Below are positions 42,662 through 51,671 of a stretch of 64,000 nucleotides of DNA, piece after piece. The DNA lies in NCBI RefSeq assembly GCF_030177895.1, contig NZ_CP123448.1:62001-126000 (forward strand), read 5' to 3'. Positions within the stretch are counted from its first letter, which is position 1, and the number at the start of each line of letters is the position of its first letter. The notes under the pieces are model-generated. The model made no database searches, was not told the origin of the DNA, and saw only the letters and a program-made list of their open reading frames with translations. A program made the position numbers and the translations under genes. The DNA is from Kingella negevensis. GTDB taxonomy: Bacteria > Pseudomonadota > Gammaproteobacteria > Burkholderiales > Neisseriaceae.

Positions 42662-43431
42662 TATTTCGCTCCTGCCTTGATTTTGTTCAAATATGGGGCA
42701 TAACCATTTTCGCTAAACCAGTAATGGAATGAACCATTTACGCCTTTTGTGGTCATGGTTGCGCCTGATAAGCCGTCCACGCCATGCTCTTGGTCTGCTG
42801 AAGCGTTTTTGGCTACTTTAATCGCCACTTCGCCTTTTTCGTTATACAGTTTTTTGCCAACAAAGTTTTTTTGCCACAATGGGTTAGCAATTTCGCCACC
42901 CAAACCAGCCGTTTCACCTTGTTCGTAGTAAGTGATACCGTTGATGGTGTTGCCATCGGCTTTCACTGCCACAAAACCGTACATGATTGACCACAAGCCA
43001 CTACCATGCATCGGCAAAACGATTTGTTCCAATTTGCCTGAAGTGTCTTTGATTAAATACACTTCTGCGTATTTGGCACGGCGTTGAATGGTTGCTGTGT
43101 CTTGCTCTTTGGGAATGGCAACGCTTTGTTCAGGGTCTTTAGCTGCGGTGCGAGCGTCAAAGTCTTTTAAACCTTCCACATAATCGCCTGTTGCTAAATC
43201 CACCACGCGTGGCTCAACACGTTCGGCGTATAAAGTTTTCACATCAGCATTGCTGCCTGAAAGCAAACCTGCGGCTGCCAAAATATTTTTTTGCTTATCC
43301 AGCAATTTCTTTTCGTTTTGAGTCGGTTTCAGACCAATGGCAGAACCAGCCACAATAACGGAACAGACCAAGCTAACCGCTAAAACCACTGCCATTGTGC
43401 CGCCAAAACTGTCTTTATCAAATTTAGCCAT
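42661..43431 (-). CDS. nqrC: Na+-NQR subunit C, covalent FMN carrier
   Basis: 256 residues: one N-terminal membrane helix (about 13-34) and a periplasmic FMN-binding domain. The flavinylation motif is D-G-L-S222-G-A-T225; T225 is where ApbE attaches FMN, the same position as in Vibrio. The start overlaps the nqrB stop by 8 bases. Confidence 0.98.
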   Translation of the reverse strand: MAKFDKDSFGGTMAVVLAVSLVCSVIVAGSAIGLKPTQNEKKLLDKQKNILAAAGLLSGSNADVKTLYAERVEPRVVDLATGDYVEGLKDFDARTAAKDPEQSVAIPKEQDTATIQRRAKYAEVYLIKDTSGKLEQIVLPMHGSGLWSIMYGFVAVKADGNTINGITYYEQGETAGLGGEIANPLWQKNFVGKKLYNEKGEVAIKVAKNASADQEHGVDGLSGATMTTKGVNGSFHYWFSENGYAPYLNKIKAGAK

Positions 43432-44662
43432 GACGTGCTTTTCTCCGTTTGATATTGGCGCGAACCACTAAGTTATCAAAAATTGGGGCAAACAAGTTAG
43501 CAAACAAAATCGCTAACATCATGCCTTCAGGATAGGCTGGATTGACCACACGAATCAGCACACACATCACGCCAATCAATGCGCCATACCACCATTTGCC
43601 TGTATCGGTAAACGAAGCGGAAACAGGGTCAGTTGCCATAAACAGCATACCAATCGCAAAACCGCCTAACACAAAGTGCCAATACCAAGGCATTGAGAAC
43701 ATCGCGTTGGTTTCAGAACCAATCATGTTAAACAAGGTTGAAGTTGCCACCATGCCCAGCATTACGCCCAAGATAATGCGCCAAGAAGCCACACGCGCAA
43801 ACACGATAATCGCGCCGCCAATCAACAAAGCCAAAGTAGAAACTTCGCCGATTGAGCCAGTCATGTTGCCTAAGAAAGCGTCCATCCAAGTGATAGGCTC
43901 GCCTGTTACCGCGTGTTTCAAAGAAGCCACGCCACCACCGCTAGACCATTGTGATAACGCTGTTGCACCTGAAAAACCATCAACCGCCGTCCACACTTTA
44001 TCGCCCGTCATATTGGCAGGATAAGAGAAAAACAAGAATGCACGTCCAGCTAAAGCAGGATTCATAAAGTTTTTGCCTGTGCCACCAAACACCTCTTTGG
44101 CGATTACTACGCCAAACGTAATGCCCAAAGCGGTTTGCCACAAAGGCAAAGTAGGTGGAACAATCAGCGTGAACAAGATAGAAGTTACAAAGAAACCTTC
44201 ATTGATTTCATGTTTACGCACAATCGCAAACAGTACTTCCCAGAAACCGCCGACAATAAACACAGTCGCATAAATCGGCACAACAAACAGTGCACCCAGC
44301 AGCATTTTGCTGATGATGCCAGCCGAAGACGTTAAGTCAATCCTCAACATATTTGCCAAAGCATAATGCCAGTTGCTTGCCACATTTTGCGCGATTAAAT
44401 CACCACCGTGGTTCAACGCCAAGATGGACTGATTGCCCACGTTATACATGCCCCAGAATAGGGCAGGGAACAGAGCCAACCACACTAAAGTCATCATGCG
44501 TTTAGAATCCAACGCATCGCGAACGTGTGCCGCTTGGCGCGTTACATGACCCTGAGTGTATAAAATACTGGCAACCGCTTCAAACAGCGGAAACCATTTT
44601 TCGTATTTACCACCTTGATGAAACTGCGGTTCTATTTTTTCTAAAAGATTTTTTAATCCCAC
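43424..44662 (-). CDS. nqrB: Na+-NQR subunit B, covalent FMN and riboflavin subunit
   Basis: 412 residues, about ten membrane helices. S231-G-A-T234 in [13 protein letters not shown] is the FMN attachment site used by Apb[24 protein letters not shown] is a conserved block. NqrB carries the quinone site and the sodium path of the complex. It starts 2 bases after nqrA. Confidence 0.98.
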   Translation of the reverse strand: MGLKNLLEKIEPQFHQGGKYEKWFPLFEAVASILYTQGHVTRQAAHVRDALDSKRMMTLVWLALFPALFWGMYNVGNQSILALNHGGDLIAQNVASNWHYALANMLRIDLTSSAGIISKMLLGALFVVPIYATVFIVGGFWEVLFAIVRKHEINEGFFVTSILFTLIVPPTLPLWQTALGITFGVVIAKEVFGGTGKNFMNPALAGRAFLFFSYPANMTGDKVWTAVDGFSGATALSQWSSGGGVASLKHAVTGEPITWMDAFLGNMTGSIGEVSTLALLIGGAIIVFARVASWRIILGVMLGMVATSTLFNMIGSETNAMFSMPWYWHFVLGGFAIGMLFMATDPVSASFTDTGKWWYGALIGVMCVLIRVVNPAYPEGMMLAILFANLFAPIFDNLVVRANIKRRKARHG

Positions 44663-44664
44663 GT

Positions 44665-46011
44665 TTAACCCTCTTTCTCAATCGTGTTCAACACATTGCG
44701 CAACAACGAGCCATATTCATATTTACCTGGGCAAACAAAGCTGCACAACGCCAAATCTTCTTCATCTAATTCCAAGCAGCCCAATGCGTGTGCGCTGTCC
44801 GTATCACCCACGATTAAATCGCGCAGCAACAAGGTTGGCAAAATATCCAAAGGCATCACACGTTCATAAGTACCGATTGGCACCATGCCGCGTTTGCCAC
44901 CGTGTACCGCCGTAGTGAAATTGAACAATTTGTTTTTCAGGAAATGCCCAACAGTGGTGCGCGTAACTGAAAACTTATCCGCATAAGGCGCAACAAAGCC
45001 CAAAAATTCTTTAGCGCGACCTTCTTCAATCACAGAAATTTGATTGTGGTAACGTCCCAAATAATCGTGAGCACCGCTTGCAATCGCGCCATTCAACACA
45101 GAACCTGAAATCACACGGTTTTCTGTATTTTTCAGGCTGCCTGAAGTCAATTCAGACACTTTTGCGCCCAAAACTGTGCGAATCACGCGTGGCTGTTCCA
45201 CTTGTGGGCCTGCCAACGAAATCACGCGTGTGTTGTCCAATTCGCCAGTGGCAAATAAATGACCAATCGCAATCACATCTTGATAACCAATGTGCCAAAC
45301 GGTTTTTTGCAAGCTCACAGGTTCAATAAAATGAATGTGCGTACCCACCAAACCAGCAGGATGTACGCCACCAAATTCATGCACTTCAACATTGCTTGCG
45401 CTTACTGTTGGCACGTTTGCGTTTGGGGCTTTGCACACGTGAACTTTGTTTTCAGTCAGTTTGCTGATAGCGGTTAAACCGCGCGCAAAATCTTCGCTGC
45501 GTTCTTGAATAATCAACGCAGGGTCTGTCGCCAAAGGATTGGTGTCCATTGCGGTCACAAAAATCGCTTTTGGATTGCCGTTAATTGCAGGAATTTTGCT
45601 AAACGGGCGTGTGCGGAACGCAGTCCACAAGCCAGATTGCACCAAGTTTTCACGCGCTTGCTCGTTGGTTAAATTATCCCAATCGCTGCCTGAAAACGCT
45701 TTGAACGTGATTTGTTCATTGCCTTGCAATTCAATGACAACCGATTGCAGCACGCGTTTTTCGCCGCGATTGATGGCAACCACTTTGCCAGCCGCAGGCG
45801 CAGTAAACACCACGCCTTCGTTTTTCTTATCAACAAATAACACTTGCCCTTTTTTGACAACGTCGCCTTCTTGCACTTTCATACTTGGGCGCATGCCAAT
45901 GTATTCTTCGCCTAAAATAGCGACTTGGCTAACGGTGTTACCTGCATGGATAGCGGTTTGGTCTGGTTTGCCAGCAATAGGCAAATCCAAACCTTTTTTA
46001 ATATGAATCAT
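44665..46011 (-). CDS. nqrA: Na+-NQR subunit A
   Basis: 448 residues from ATG 46011, first gene of the operon. The N-terminus [18 protein letters not shown] matches the family, and [20 protein letters not shown] is a lipoyl-like region. The C-terminal [12 protein letters not shown] block with two cysteines is conserved. The open frame extends 24 codons upstream without family similarity. The DUS inside (about 45130) encodes a short SGSLK-type insert near residue 293. Confidence 0.97.
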   Translation of the reverse strand: MIHIKKGLDLPIAGKPDQTAIHAGNTVSQVAILGEEYIGMRPSMKVQEGDVVKKGQVLFVDKKNEGVVFTAPAAGKVVAINRGEKRVLQSVVIELQGNEQITFKAFSGSDWDNLTNEQARENLVQSGLWTAFRTRPFSKIPAINGNPKAIFVTAMDTNPLATDPALIIQERSEDFARGLTAISKLTENKVHVCKAPNANVPTVSASNVEVHEFGGVHPAGLVGTHIHFIEPVSLQKTVWHIGYQDVIAIGHLFATGELDNTRVISLAGPQVEQPRVIRTVLGAKVSELTSGSLKNTENRVISGSVLNGAIASGAHDYLGRYHNQISVIEEGRAKEFLGFVAPYADKFSVTRTTVGHFLKNKLFNFTTAVHGGKRGMVPIGTYERVMPLDILPTLLLRDLIVGDTDSAHALGCLELDEEDLALCSFVCPGKYEYGSLLRNVLNTIEKEG

Positions 46012-46118
46012 ATTGCGTTCCATAGGTTTACTAAACAAATTTAATTTTAACGTAAATATGCATTTGTTACCATTGTTTTGCAAATCATCTGAATACGTAT
46101 TGACAAATAAAATTTCAC

Positions 46119-46151
46119 GCAGCCTGAAACAAGTTTTTCAGGCTGCGTGAA
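46119..46151. other. DUS hairpin in the nqrA/rdgC divergent promoter region
   Basis: CACGCAGCCTGAAAC and TTTCAGGCTGCGTG form a 12-14 bp stem between two divergent genes, where neither needs a terminator. It may act as an attenuator, an uptake site or an insulating structure. Confidence 0.55.
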
Positions 46152-46169
46152 TAATCCGTTCGCATAACT

Positions 46170-46175
46170 TATAAT
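46170..46175 (+). promoter_or_regulatory. Candidate rdgC -10 box
   Basis: A perfect TATAAT lies 34 bases before the rdgC ATG. The hexamer 17 bases upstream (GTGAAT) is a weak -35 and sits at the edge of the DUS hairpin. Confidence 0.5.
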
Positions 46176-46208
46176 AGCGAACTTTGCAGAAACGAAAAGC
46201 GACAAAAA

Positions 46209-47105
46209 ATGTGGTTCAAACAAATAACTTTTTACCCGATTAACACCGAAACACAGCCTGAAATAGAAACGCTGGCAGACAAATTGGCAGAAGCTGAATT
46301 TGCGCCTGTAACAGGGTTAGACTGGTTCAGCGAAGGCTTCGCGCCACCGCATGGGTTTTCGCCAGAGCTGGTGTTTCCTGCGGATTTCACTTGGTCGGTG
46401 TCGCTGAAAAAAGCGGAGAAAGTGCTGCCTGCGGCAGTGGTACGCGATATTTTGGACGAGAAAGTGGCAGATATTCAGGCTGCAGAAGCGCGAAATGTTG
46501 GGCGCAAAGAAAAGCAGGAATTGAAAGAGCAAATTACAGATGACTTGTTGCCACGCGCGTTTGTGAAGACCAGTCGCACGCAAATGGTTTGCGATACGAA
46601 ACATGGCTTTATGTTGGTAAACGGCGCAGGCACGAAAGCAGAAAATGCGTTGGCAAAACTGCGTGAGGCGTTGGGTGGTATGGACGCGCGTTTGCCACAA
46701 ACGAAGCAATCGCCCAGCAGCCTGATGACAGATTGGCTGCTGCGCGGCGCGTGTGAGGGCGGCTTTGAGTTGGACGATTCGTGTGAATTGAAAGGCACGG
46801 GCGATGTTGTGCCAACGGTGAAAATCGCGAAACAGGATTTGACGGTGGACGAGGTGGTTCAGCACGTTAAAAATGGCAAAACGTGTACGCAACTGGGTTT
46901 GGTTTGGCGCGAGCAAATTGCGTTTGTTCTGACGGAAGATTTTTCGCTGAAACGGATTCAGTATTTGGACGTTTTGCAGGAAGAAGCGGAACAGCACGGC
47001 GATGACACGGCAAGTTTGGCATTTGCTTCGCAGATTTTGATGGCGCAGAGCGTATCCACGATGATTATGGAATTGGTGGGCTGCTTGGGCGGTTGGCAGG
47101 AATAA
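46209..47105 (+). CDS. rdgC: Recombination-associated protein RdgC
   Basis: RdgC forms a ring on DNA and modulates RecA; in Neisseria it is linked to pilin variation. The 298 residues start MWFKQITFYPI, with the family blocks AEAEFAPVTGLDWFSEGFAPP (first 20 residues of that region), LPRAFVKTSRTQ and LTVDEVVQHVKNGKTCTQLGL. The length is typical. It is preceded by a TATAAT promoter and followed after 33 bases by an acetyltransferase gene. Confidence 0.95.
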   Translation: MWFKQITFYPINTETQPEIETLADKLAEAEFAPVTGLDWFSEGFAPPHGFSPELVFPADFTWSVSLKKAEKVLPAAVVRDILDEKVADIQAAEARNVGRKEKQELKEQITDDLLPRAFVKTSRTQMVCDTKHGFMLVNGAGTKAENALAKLREALGGMDARLPQTKQSPSSLMTDWLLRGACEGGFELDDSCELKGTGDVVPTVKIAKQDLTVDEVVQHVKNGKTCTQLGLVWREQIAFVLTEDFSLKRIQYLDVLQEEAEQHGDDTASLAFASQILMAQSVSTMIMELVGCLGGWQE

Positions 47106-47138
47106 TGTGGTTTTCGGGCTGCCTGATAAGGAAATAAA

Positions 47139-47999
47139 ATGGATTTTGCGGGTCAATATTGCGTTTTTTCTTGGGAAGACGGTAGTTATAAGCGATTTTT
47201 CCGCTTGCTTGAAAACGGAGCTATTCAGGATTTGTTCGGCTCTCAAGGGCATGATAACGAGCGATTTTGGGCGGTTGATGGTGAATATTTGGTTTTGTTG
47301 TCTCTCAATAGAAATGTTACTTCGCGCTTTGTGGTGCAAGAGCAAACGCGCCATTCAACGATTTTGGCGGGTGAAGTGTGGGGTGGCAATATTCGTTTAC
47401 GCATAGAGTGCTTTCCAAATAAAAGCGATTTGTTTGAATATAAAACGCAGTTTACTCATGCGGAGATTGTGGAGCAGGGTTGGCTGGAGGTGGGCGCGCA
47501 CACTTATGGAAAACCTATATTTGTGGATTTGTACTACTCTTCTAAAGTGAAAATCGGCGATTATTGTTCCATTGCGGGCAATGTGAAATTTATCAATGCC
47601 AACCACCGAATAGACTTGGTGAGTACGTATCCTTTTTATTCTCTGAGGTGGTTTTATCAAGAGAACACCTCTGTTTACGACCATTTTGCAAAAGGTGCGA
47701 TAACAGTAGGGAATGATGTGTGGATTGGCGAAAACGCTGTGATTTTATCGGGGGTAACTATTGGCGATGGGGCGATTATTGCCGCTAATTCGTTGGTGAA
47801 TAAAGACGTTGAGCCTTATTCTATTGTGGGTGGTAATCCAGCCAAACACATTCGTTTCCGCATTGAAGACGCGGAGCAGCGTGAGCAAATGCAAAAAATT
47901 GCGTGGTGGAACTGGTCAGAAGAAAAAATTATTGAAAACATGGAATGGATAATGTCGCCAGATATTGCGGCGTTTATTCAGAAATTTCAGGCAGCCTGA
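47139..47999 (+). CDS. CatB-like left-handed beta-helix acyltransferase with extra N-terminal domain
   Basis: 286 residues. Residues about 125-260 form the hexapeptide-repeat helix of xenobiotic (CatB/Vat) acetyltransferases: KIGDYCSIAGNVKFINANHRI, the long loop with STYPFYSLRWFY, then ITVGNDVWIGENAVILSGVTIG and GGNPAKHIRFRI. The histidine in NANHR is the likely catalytic base. The first 110 residues (WEDGSYKRFFRLLENGAI and onward) form a separate small domain that I do not recognise and that ordinary CatB proteins lack. The last FQAA and TGA are made by a DUS. The acceptor could be a sugar, an antibiotic or a surface glycan; not determinable here. Confidence 0.85.
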   Translation: MDFAGQYCVFSWEDGSYKRFFRLLENGAIQDLFGSQGHDNERFWAVDGEYLVLLSLNRNVTSRFVVQEQTRHSTILAGEVWGGNIRLRIECFPNKSDLFEYKTQFTHAEIVEQGWLEVGAHTYGKPIFVDLYYSSKVKIGDYCSIAGNVKFINANHRIDLVSTYPFYSLRWFYQENTSVYDHFAKGAITVGNDVWIGENAVILSGVTIGDGAIIAANSLVNKDVEPYSIVGGNPAKHIRFRIEDAEQREQMQKIAWWNWSEEKIIENMEWIMSPDIAAFIQKFQAA

Positions 48000-48019
48000 A
48001 AATAGATAGGAGAACAAAA

Positions 48020-48801
48020 ATATTAGGTGCGGCGATTGGCGATATTGTGGGTTCACGATTTGAGTTTGATAACCACAAAAGCACAGATTTTAGTTGTTTC
48101 ATTCATCTTGTGATTTCACAGATGACACCGTTTGCTCGGTGGCAGTAACCGATTGGGTGCTGCAAGGTTGTCCTAACCATTGGGCGAAATTTTTGCAAAA
48201 CAGGTGTTTGCGTTATCCCAATCCAATGGGCGCGTATGGCGGACGTTTTGGCATTTGAATACACGAAACCAATCCTGAACCTTACAATAGCTGGGGCAAC
48301 GGCTCGGCAATGCGCGTTTCAGCGGTGGGTTGGGCGTTTGATACGCTGGAAGAAACGCTGATTTACGCGAAAAAATCCGTAGAAATCACGCACAACCACG
48401 CCGATGGCATTAAAGGCGCACAAGCAGTGGCAGCAGCGGTTTTTTGGGCAAGAACAGGCGTAAGCAAAGCCGATATTCGCCAAAATATCACACAGTAATT
48501 TGGCTATGATTTAAGCGAAACGTGCGATGAAATTCGCCCGAGTTATCGTTTTAACGAAAGCTGTCAAAGCACTGTACCACAAGCGATTATAGCATTTTTA
48601 GAAAGCGATGATTTTGAACACGCCATTCGTTTAGCGGTATCGCTGGGTGGCGATACGGATACATTGGCAGCGATTACGGGCGCGATTGCAGAAGCGTTTT
48701 ACGGCATTCTAGCTGCGTTGCTAGAGCAAGCATTGGCAATTTTGCCACAAGATATAGCAGAGATTTTTCTGGCGGCTGAACAAAAGTTTCAGGCTGCCTG
48801 A
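48020..48801 (+). pseudogene. Decayed ADP-ribosylglycohydrolase family gene
   Basis: The reading begins ILGAAIGDIVGSRFEFDNHK, where the expected ATG is ATA (48020-48022) after an AGGAG. A single-base deletion near 48095 shifts the frame before FTDDTVCSVAVTDW. In-frame stops follow at GI*IHETN (near 48258) and NITQ*FGYD (near 48498). The C-terminal metal motif LGGDTDTLAAITGAIAEAFYG and the tail FQAA (DUS) are intact. Four separate lesions mean it is inactive. Intact relatives remove ADP-ribose from proteins or nucleic acid. dcd follows, then a second family member at 49424. Confidence 0.8.
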
Positions 48802-48832
48802 AAACAAAAAATTTTTAAAACAAGGAAACAAA

Positions 48833-49399
48833 ATGAGTATTAAATCAGATAAATGGATTCGCCAAATGGCAGAACAGCACGGCATGATTGAGCCGTTTGA
48901 ACCGAACCAAATCAAAGAAATGAACGGTCAAAAAATCATTTCCTACGGCACGTCAAGCTATGGTTACGACATCCGTTGCGCGAATGAATTTAAGATTTTC
49001 ACCAACATCAACAGCACGATTGTTGACCCAAAAAACTTTGACCCAAAAAACTTTGTTACCGTAGAAGACGATTGCTGCATTATTCCGCCAAACTCGTTTG
49101 CATTGGCGCGCACAGTAGAATATTTCCGCATTCCGCGCAATGTTTTAACCGTTTGCTTGGGCAAATCTACCTATGCGCGTTGTGGGATTATTGTGAACGT
49201 AACGCCGTTTGAGCCTGAATGGGAAGGCTATGTAACGCTGGAATTTTCCAACACCACACCGTTACCAGCCAAAATTTACGCAGGCGAGGGCGTGGCGCAA
49301 GTGTTGTTCTTTGAAAGCGATGAAGTGTGTGAGACATCGTATAAAGACCGCAATGGTAAATATATGGGGCAGACTGGTGTTACCTTGCCAAAAGCGTGA
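48833..49399 (+). CDS. dcd: dCTP deaminase
   Basis: Converts dCTP to dUTP, the source of dTTP in many Gram-negatives. The 188-residue protein has [15 protein letters not shown] near 35-49, the active-site block [23 protein letters not shown] (with conserved S, R and E) and the C-terminal [14 protein letters not shown]. The pair [10 protein letters not shown] is natural in the family as I recall it. It is isolated between an inactive and an intact glycohydrolase gene. AAGGAAAC precedes the ATG. Confidence 0.97.
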   Translation: MSIKSDKWIRQMAEQHGMIEPFEPNQIKEMNGQKIISYGTSSYGYDIRCANEFKIFTNINSTIVDPKNFDPKNFVTVEDDCCIIPPNSFALARTVEYFRIPRNVLTVCLGKSTYARCGIIVNVTPFEPEWEGYVTLEFSNTTPLPAKIYAGEGVAQVLFFESDEVCETSYKDRNGKYMGQTGVTLPKA

Positions 49400-49423
49400 T
49401 TTTTGGTTTCAGGCAGCCTGAAA

Positions 49424-50356
49424 ATGATAACTTTATTAGAAAGAGCGCAAGGCTGTTTATTAGGATTAGCCTGTGGGGATGCATTGGGTACGACTGTTGA
49501 ATTTTATCCGCGTGGGAAATTTGAACGTTTAACAGATATGCGTGGCGGTGGGCAATTCCGTTTGCAAAAAGGGCAATGGACTGATGATACTTCCATGGCT
49601 CTATGTTTAGCGGATAGTTTGTTGGAAAATGATTTTGATGCATTAGACCAAATGAACCGTTATTGCTTATGGGCGAATACAGGTTATCGTTCTAGCAAAA
49701 AGCGAGCGTTTGGTATTGGTAAACAAACGATTGCTGCATTAAGTGAATTTCGCTGTTCAGGAAACCCTTTTTCTGAAAAAACCGATAGCCGATATTCAGG
49801 AAACGGCTCGTTAATGCGTATTGCCCCGATTGCCCTGTATTATTTCAACCATGAAAAGCTAACTGAATATGCGAAGTTAAGCTCACAAACCACGCACGCT
49901 TCACGCGAGTGTATTCAATCATGTCAGTATTTTGTGCGGTTATTACAAGGCGCGTTGCAAGGCATGACCAAAACGGAATTATTCAACCTTTCAGGCAGCC
50001 TGAAAAATCAATATGACTGTTTGCAGCACATTACTTCAGGGCAATTTATTAGCAAATCAGAAAATGAAATTCGTGGTTCTGGTTATGTAATCGAAAGCCT
50101 AGAAGCTGCATTATGGGCGTTTTGGCACAGCCATGATTACGCTTCTGCTGCTTTACAGGCTGCTAACTTGGGCGATGATGCTGACACAACTGCTGCTATT
50201 TGCGGACAAATTGCAGGTGCTTTTTATGGTGTTCAATCCATTCCTGAAAACTGGTTAGTAGTTTTATATTTAGAATCAGAAATTCGCAATATTGCCACTC
50301 AACTTATCAATCATTCATTTTCAGGCAGCCTGAAACCATGTCCACACAAAACCTAG
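49424..50356 (+). CDS. ADP-ribosylglycohydrolase (DraG/ARH-like) family protein
   Basis: 310 residues from ATG 49424. ACGDALGTTVEF near the start, QWTDDTSMALCLADSL (two-aspartate metal site, about 55-70) and the C-terminal NLGDDADTTAAICGQIAGAFYG make up the binuclear metal centre of ADP-ribosyl hydrolases. GSLMRIAPI is also typical. A DUS encodes SGSLK near residue 191 and again at the end. There is no clear ribosome binding site other than sequence inside the DUS. The end overlaps recR by 19 bases. The substrate could be ADP-ribosylated protein or nucleic acid; no ADP-ribosyltransferase partner is visible. Confidence 0.88.
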   Translation: MITLLERAQGCLLGLACGDALGTTVEFYPRGKFERLTDMRGGGQFRLQKGQWTDDTSMALCLADSLLENDFDALDQMNRYCLWANTGYRSSKKRAFGIGKQTIAALSEFRCSGNPFSEKTDSRYSGNGSLMRIAPIALYYFNHEKLTEYAKLSSQTTHASRECIQSCQYFVRLLQGALQGMTKTELFNLSGSLKNQYDCLQHITSGQFISKSENEIRGSGYVIESLEAALWAFWHSHDYASAALQAANLGDDADTTAAICGQIAGAFYGVQSIPENWLVVLYLESEIRNIATQLINHSFSGSLKPCPHKT

Positions 50357-50955
50357 ATGCCTATTCCCAACTCATCAAAGCCCTGCGCGTATTGCCTAAC
50401 GTTGGCGCAAAAACTGCGCAACGCATGGCACACGTTCTGCTGCAACAAAACCGCGAAGGCGCAACCGAACTGCTGCAAGCCCTTGATATTGCGCTGAAAC
50501 AAGTCAATAACTGCATTCATTGCAACACCTTTTGCGAGGGCGAAACCTGCCCTATTTGCGCCGACACCAAACGCGACCCCACGCGCCTAATGATTGTTCA
50601 CATGCCAGCCGATGTCGCCAGCATGGAAGCCGCGCGTTGCCATGATGGGCTGTATTTTGTGCTGATGGGACAAGTCAATCCCACGCAAAACATGGATTTG
50701 AGCCACATCGCGCTAGACAAACTCGTAGCGCGACTTTCAGGCAGCCCCGTGCAAGAAATCATCATCGCCACATCGTTCACTGCAGAGGGCGACGCAACTA
50801 CTTATATTTTATCGGAATTATTCAAAGATCAGCCGTATAAAGTCAGCCGATTAGCGCGTGGCATGCCGCTAGGCAGCGAGCTAGAATATGTGGACGCAGG
50901 CACGTTGGCGCAAGCCGTTTACGAGCGACAATTATTGCAAGGAGAAGACGCATGA
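50338..50955 (+). CDS. recR: Recombination mediator RecR
   Basis: RecR works with RecO/RecF to load RecA at gaps. The 205-residue protein has the N-terminal helix-hairpin-helix LIKALRVLPNVGAKTAQRMA, the C4 zinc finger C-IHC...C-PIC (about 61-78, CIHCNTFCEGETCPICADT) and the Toprim domain from LMIVHMPADVASME. Its start lies inside the preceding gene, in a DUS-linked overlap, and the next gene overlaps its stop by 4 bases. Confidence 0.97.
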   Translation: MSTQNLDAYSQLIKALRVLPNVGAKTAQRMAHVLLQQNREGATELLQALDIALKQVNNCIHCNTFCEGETCPICADTKRDPTRLMIVHMPADVASMEAARCHDGLYFVLMGQVNPTQNMDLSHIALDKLVARLSGSPVQEIIIATSFTAEGDATTYILSELFKDQPYKVSRLARGMPLGSELEYVDAGTLAQAVYERQLLQGEDA

Positions 50956-51593
50956 TTTTGGCGTGGATAGTGGCGAAATGTATAGCGTGGCTGTTTCACG
51001 AACCTGCGCCAGCACCCGTGAAATTGCTGATTGCCCAAGCCTATGCAACTGATTTTCAGGCTGCGTCAGAAGTATCGCAGCCTGAAAAAATCGTGCAAAA
51101 ACCGCCGCAAAAAGTGTTGAGCAACCGCGCTGTTTTGCAAGCCGCGCAGCAATCTTTGGCGCAACTGCCTGAATGGCAAGGCAAACCGCTACGCGTGTTT
51201 CAGCAAATTGCGTTTTTTGACGGCGAACGTCCGCGCATAGAATTGGCGTTGCAAAATCCCACGCAGCCTGAAAGCCTGATTTTTTATACTTACGAACAGG
51301 GAAAATGGACAGCTTCGCAAGCGGAAGATGTCAGCCATATCAAAAACTTAACGCCATATTTGTTTGACTTAAATAGCGTGCAATTTGTTCAGGCTGCCGA
51401 TATTGGGCAGACGTGGCAACAGAAAGCGCAAGAAGTGAACGCCGCCGAGCAAACGCCGTATTACGTTGCGCTGGTGTGGTTGCCGAAGCCCAAAAAATTG
51501 ATGTGGCACACCGCCACTTTAGAAGCGACTAGGGCACAATATTATTTGAGTTGCCATTTAGACGGCAGCGTGTGGGAATTTAATTCACTATAA
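50952..51593 (+). CDS. Hypothetical protein coupled to recR
   Basis: 213 residues, not recognised. A hydrophobic N-terminus (MILAWIVAKCIAWLF) could be a membrane anchor or uncleaved signal. The middle has a proline-lysine linker (about 45-57) with two DUS copies, followed by a mixed alpha/beta region (RVFQQIAFFDGERPRIELAL and YYVALVWLPKPKKLMW). The 4-base overlap with recR indicates translational coupling. It may be exported. No function can be given. Confidence 0.6.
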   Translation: MILAWIVAKCIAWLFHEPAPAPVKLLIAQAYATDFQAASEVSQPEKIVQKPPQKVLSNRAVLQAAQQSLAQLPEWQGKPLRVFQQIAFFDGERPRIELALQNPTQPESLIFYTYEQGKWTASQAEDVSHIKNLTPYLFDLNSVQFVQAADIGQTWQQKAQEVNAAEQTPYYVALVWLPKPKKLMWHTATLEATRAQYYLSCHLDGSVWEFNSL

Positions 51594-51631
51594 AAATTTG
51601 TCCACGAATAGCGCGGTTGAAGAACAGTAAA

Positions 51632-51669
51632 AAAATGCAGCCTGAAAAACATTTTTCAGGCTGCATTTT
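51632..51669. terminator. DUS hairpin before recN
   Basis: AAAATGCAGCCTGAAAAA and TTTTTCAGGCTGCATTTT form an 18-bp perfect stem between convergent genes. Confidence 0.85.
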
Positions 51670-51671
51670 CA

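Noticed and set aside
46317..47354. Long open frame (345 codons) antisense to rdgC
   Set aside because: rdgC on the plus strand has full family similarity. The antisense frame has an arginine- and histidine-rich composition typical of shadow frames and no ribosome binding site.
49021..49052. Apparent tandem duplication [10 protein letters not shown] in dcd
   Set aside because: As I recall, the same or a very similar doublet occurs in dCTP deaminases of related bacteria, so it is probably not a local duplication.
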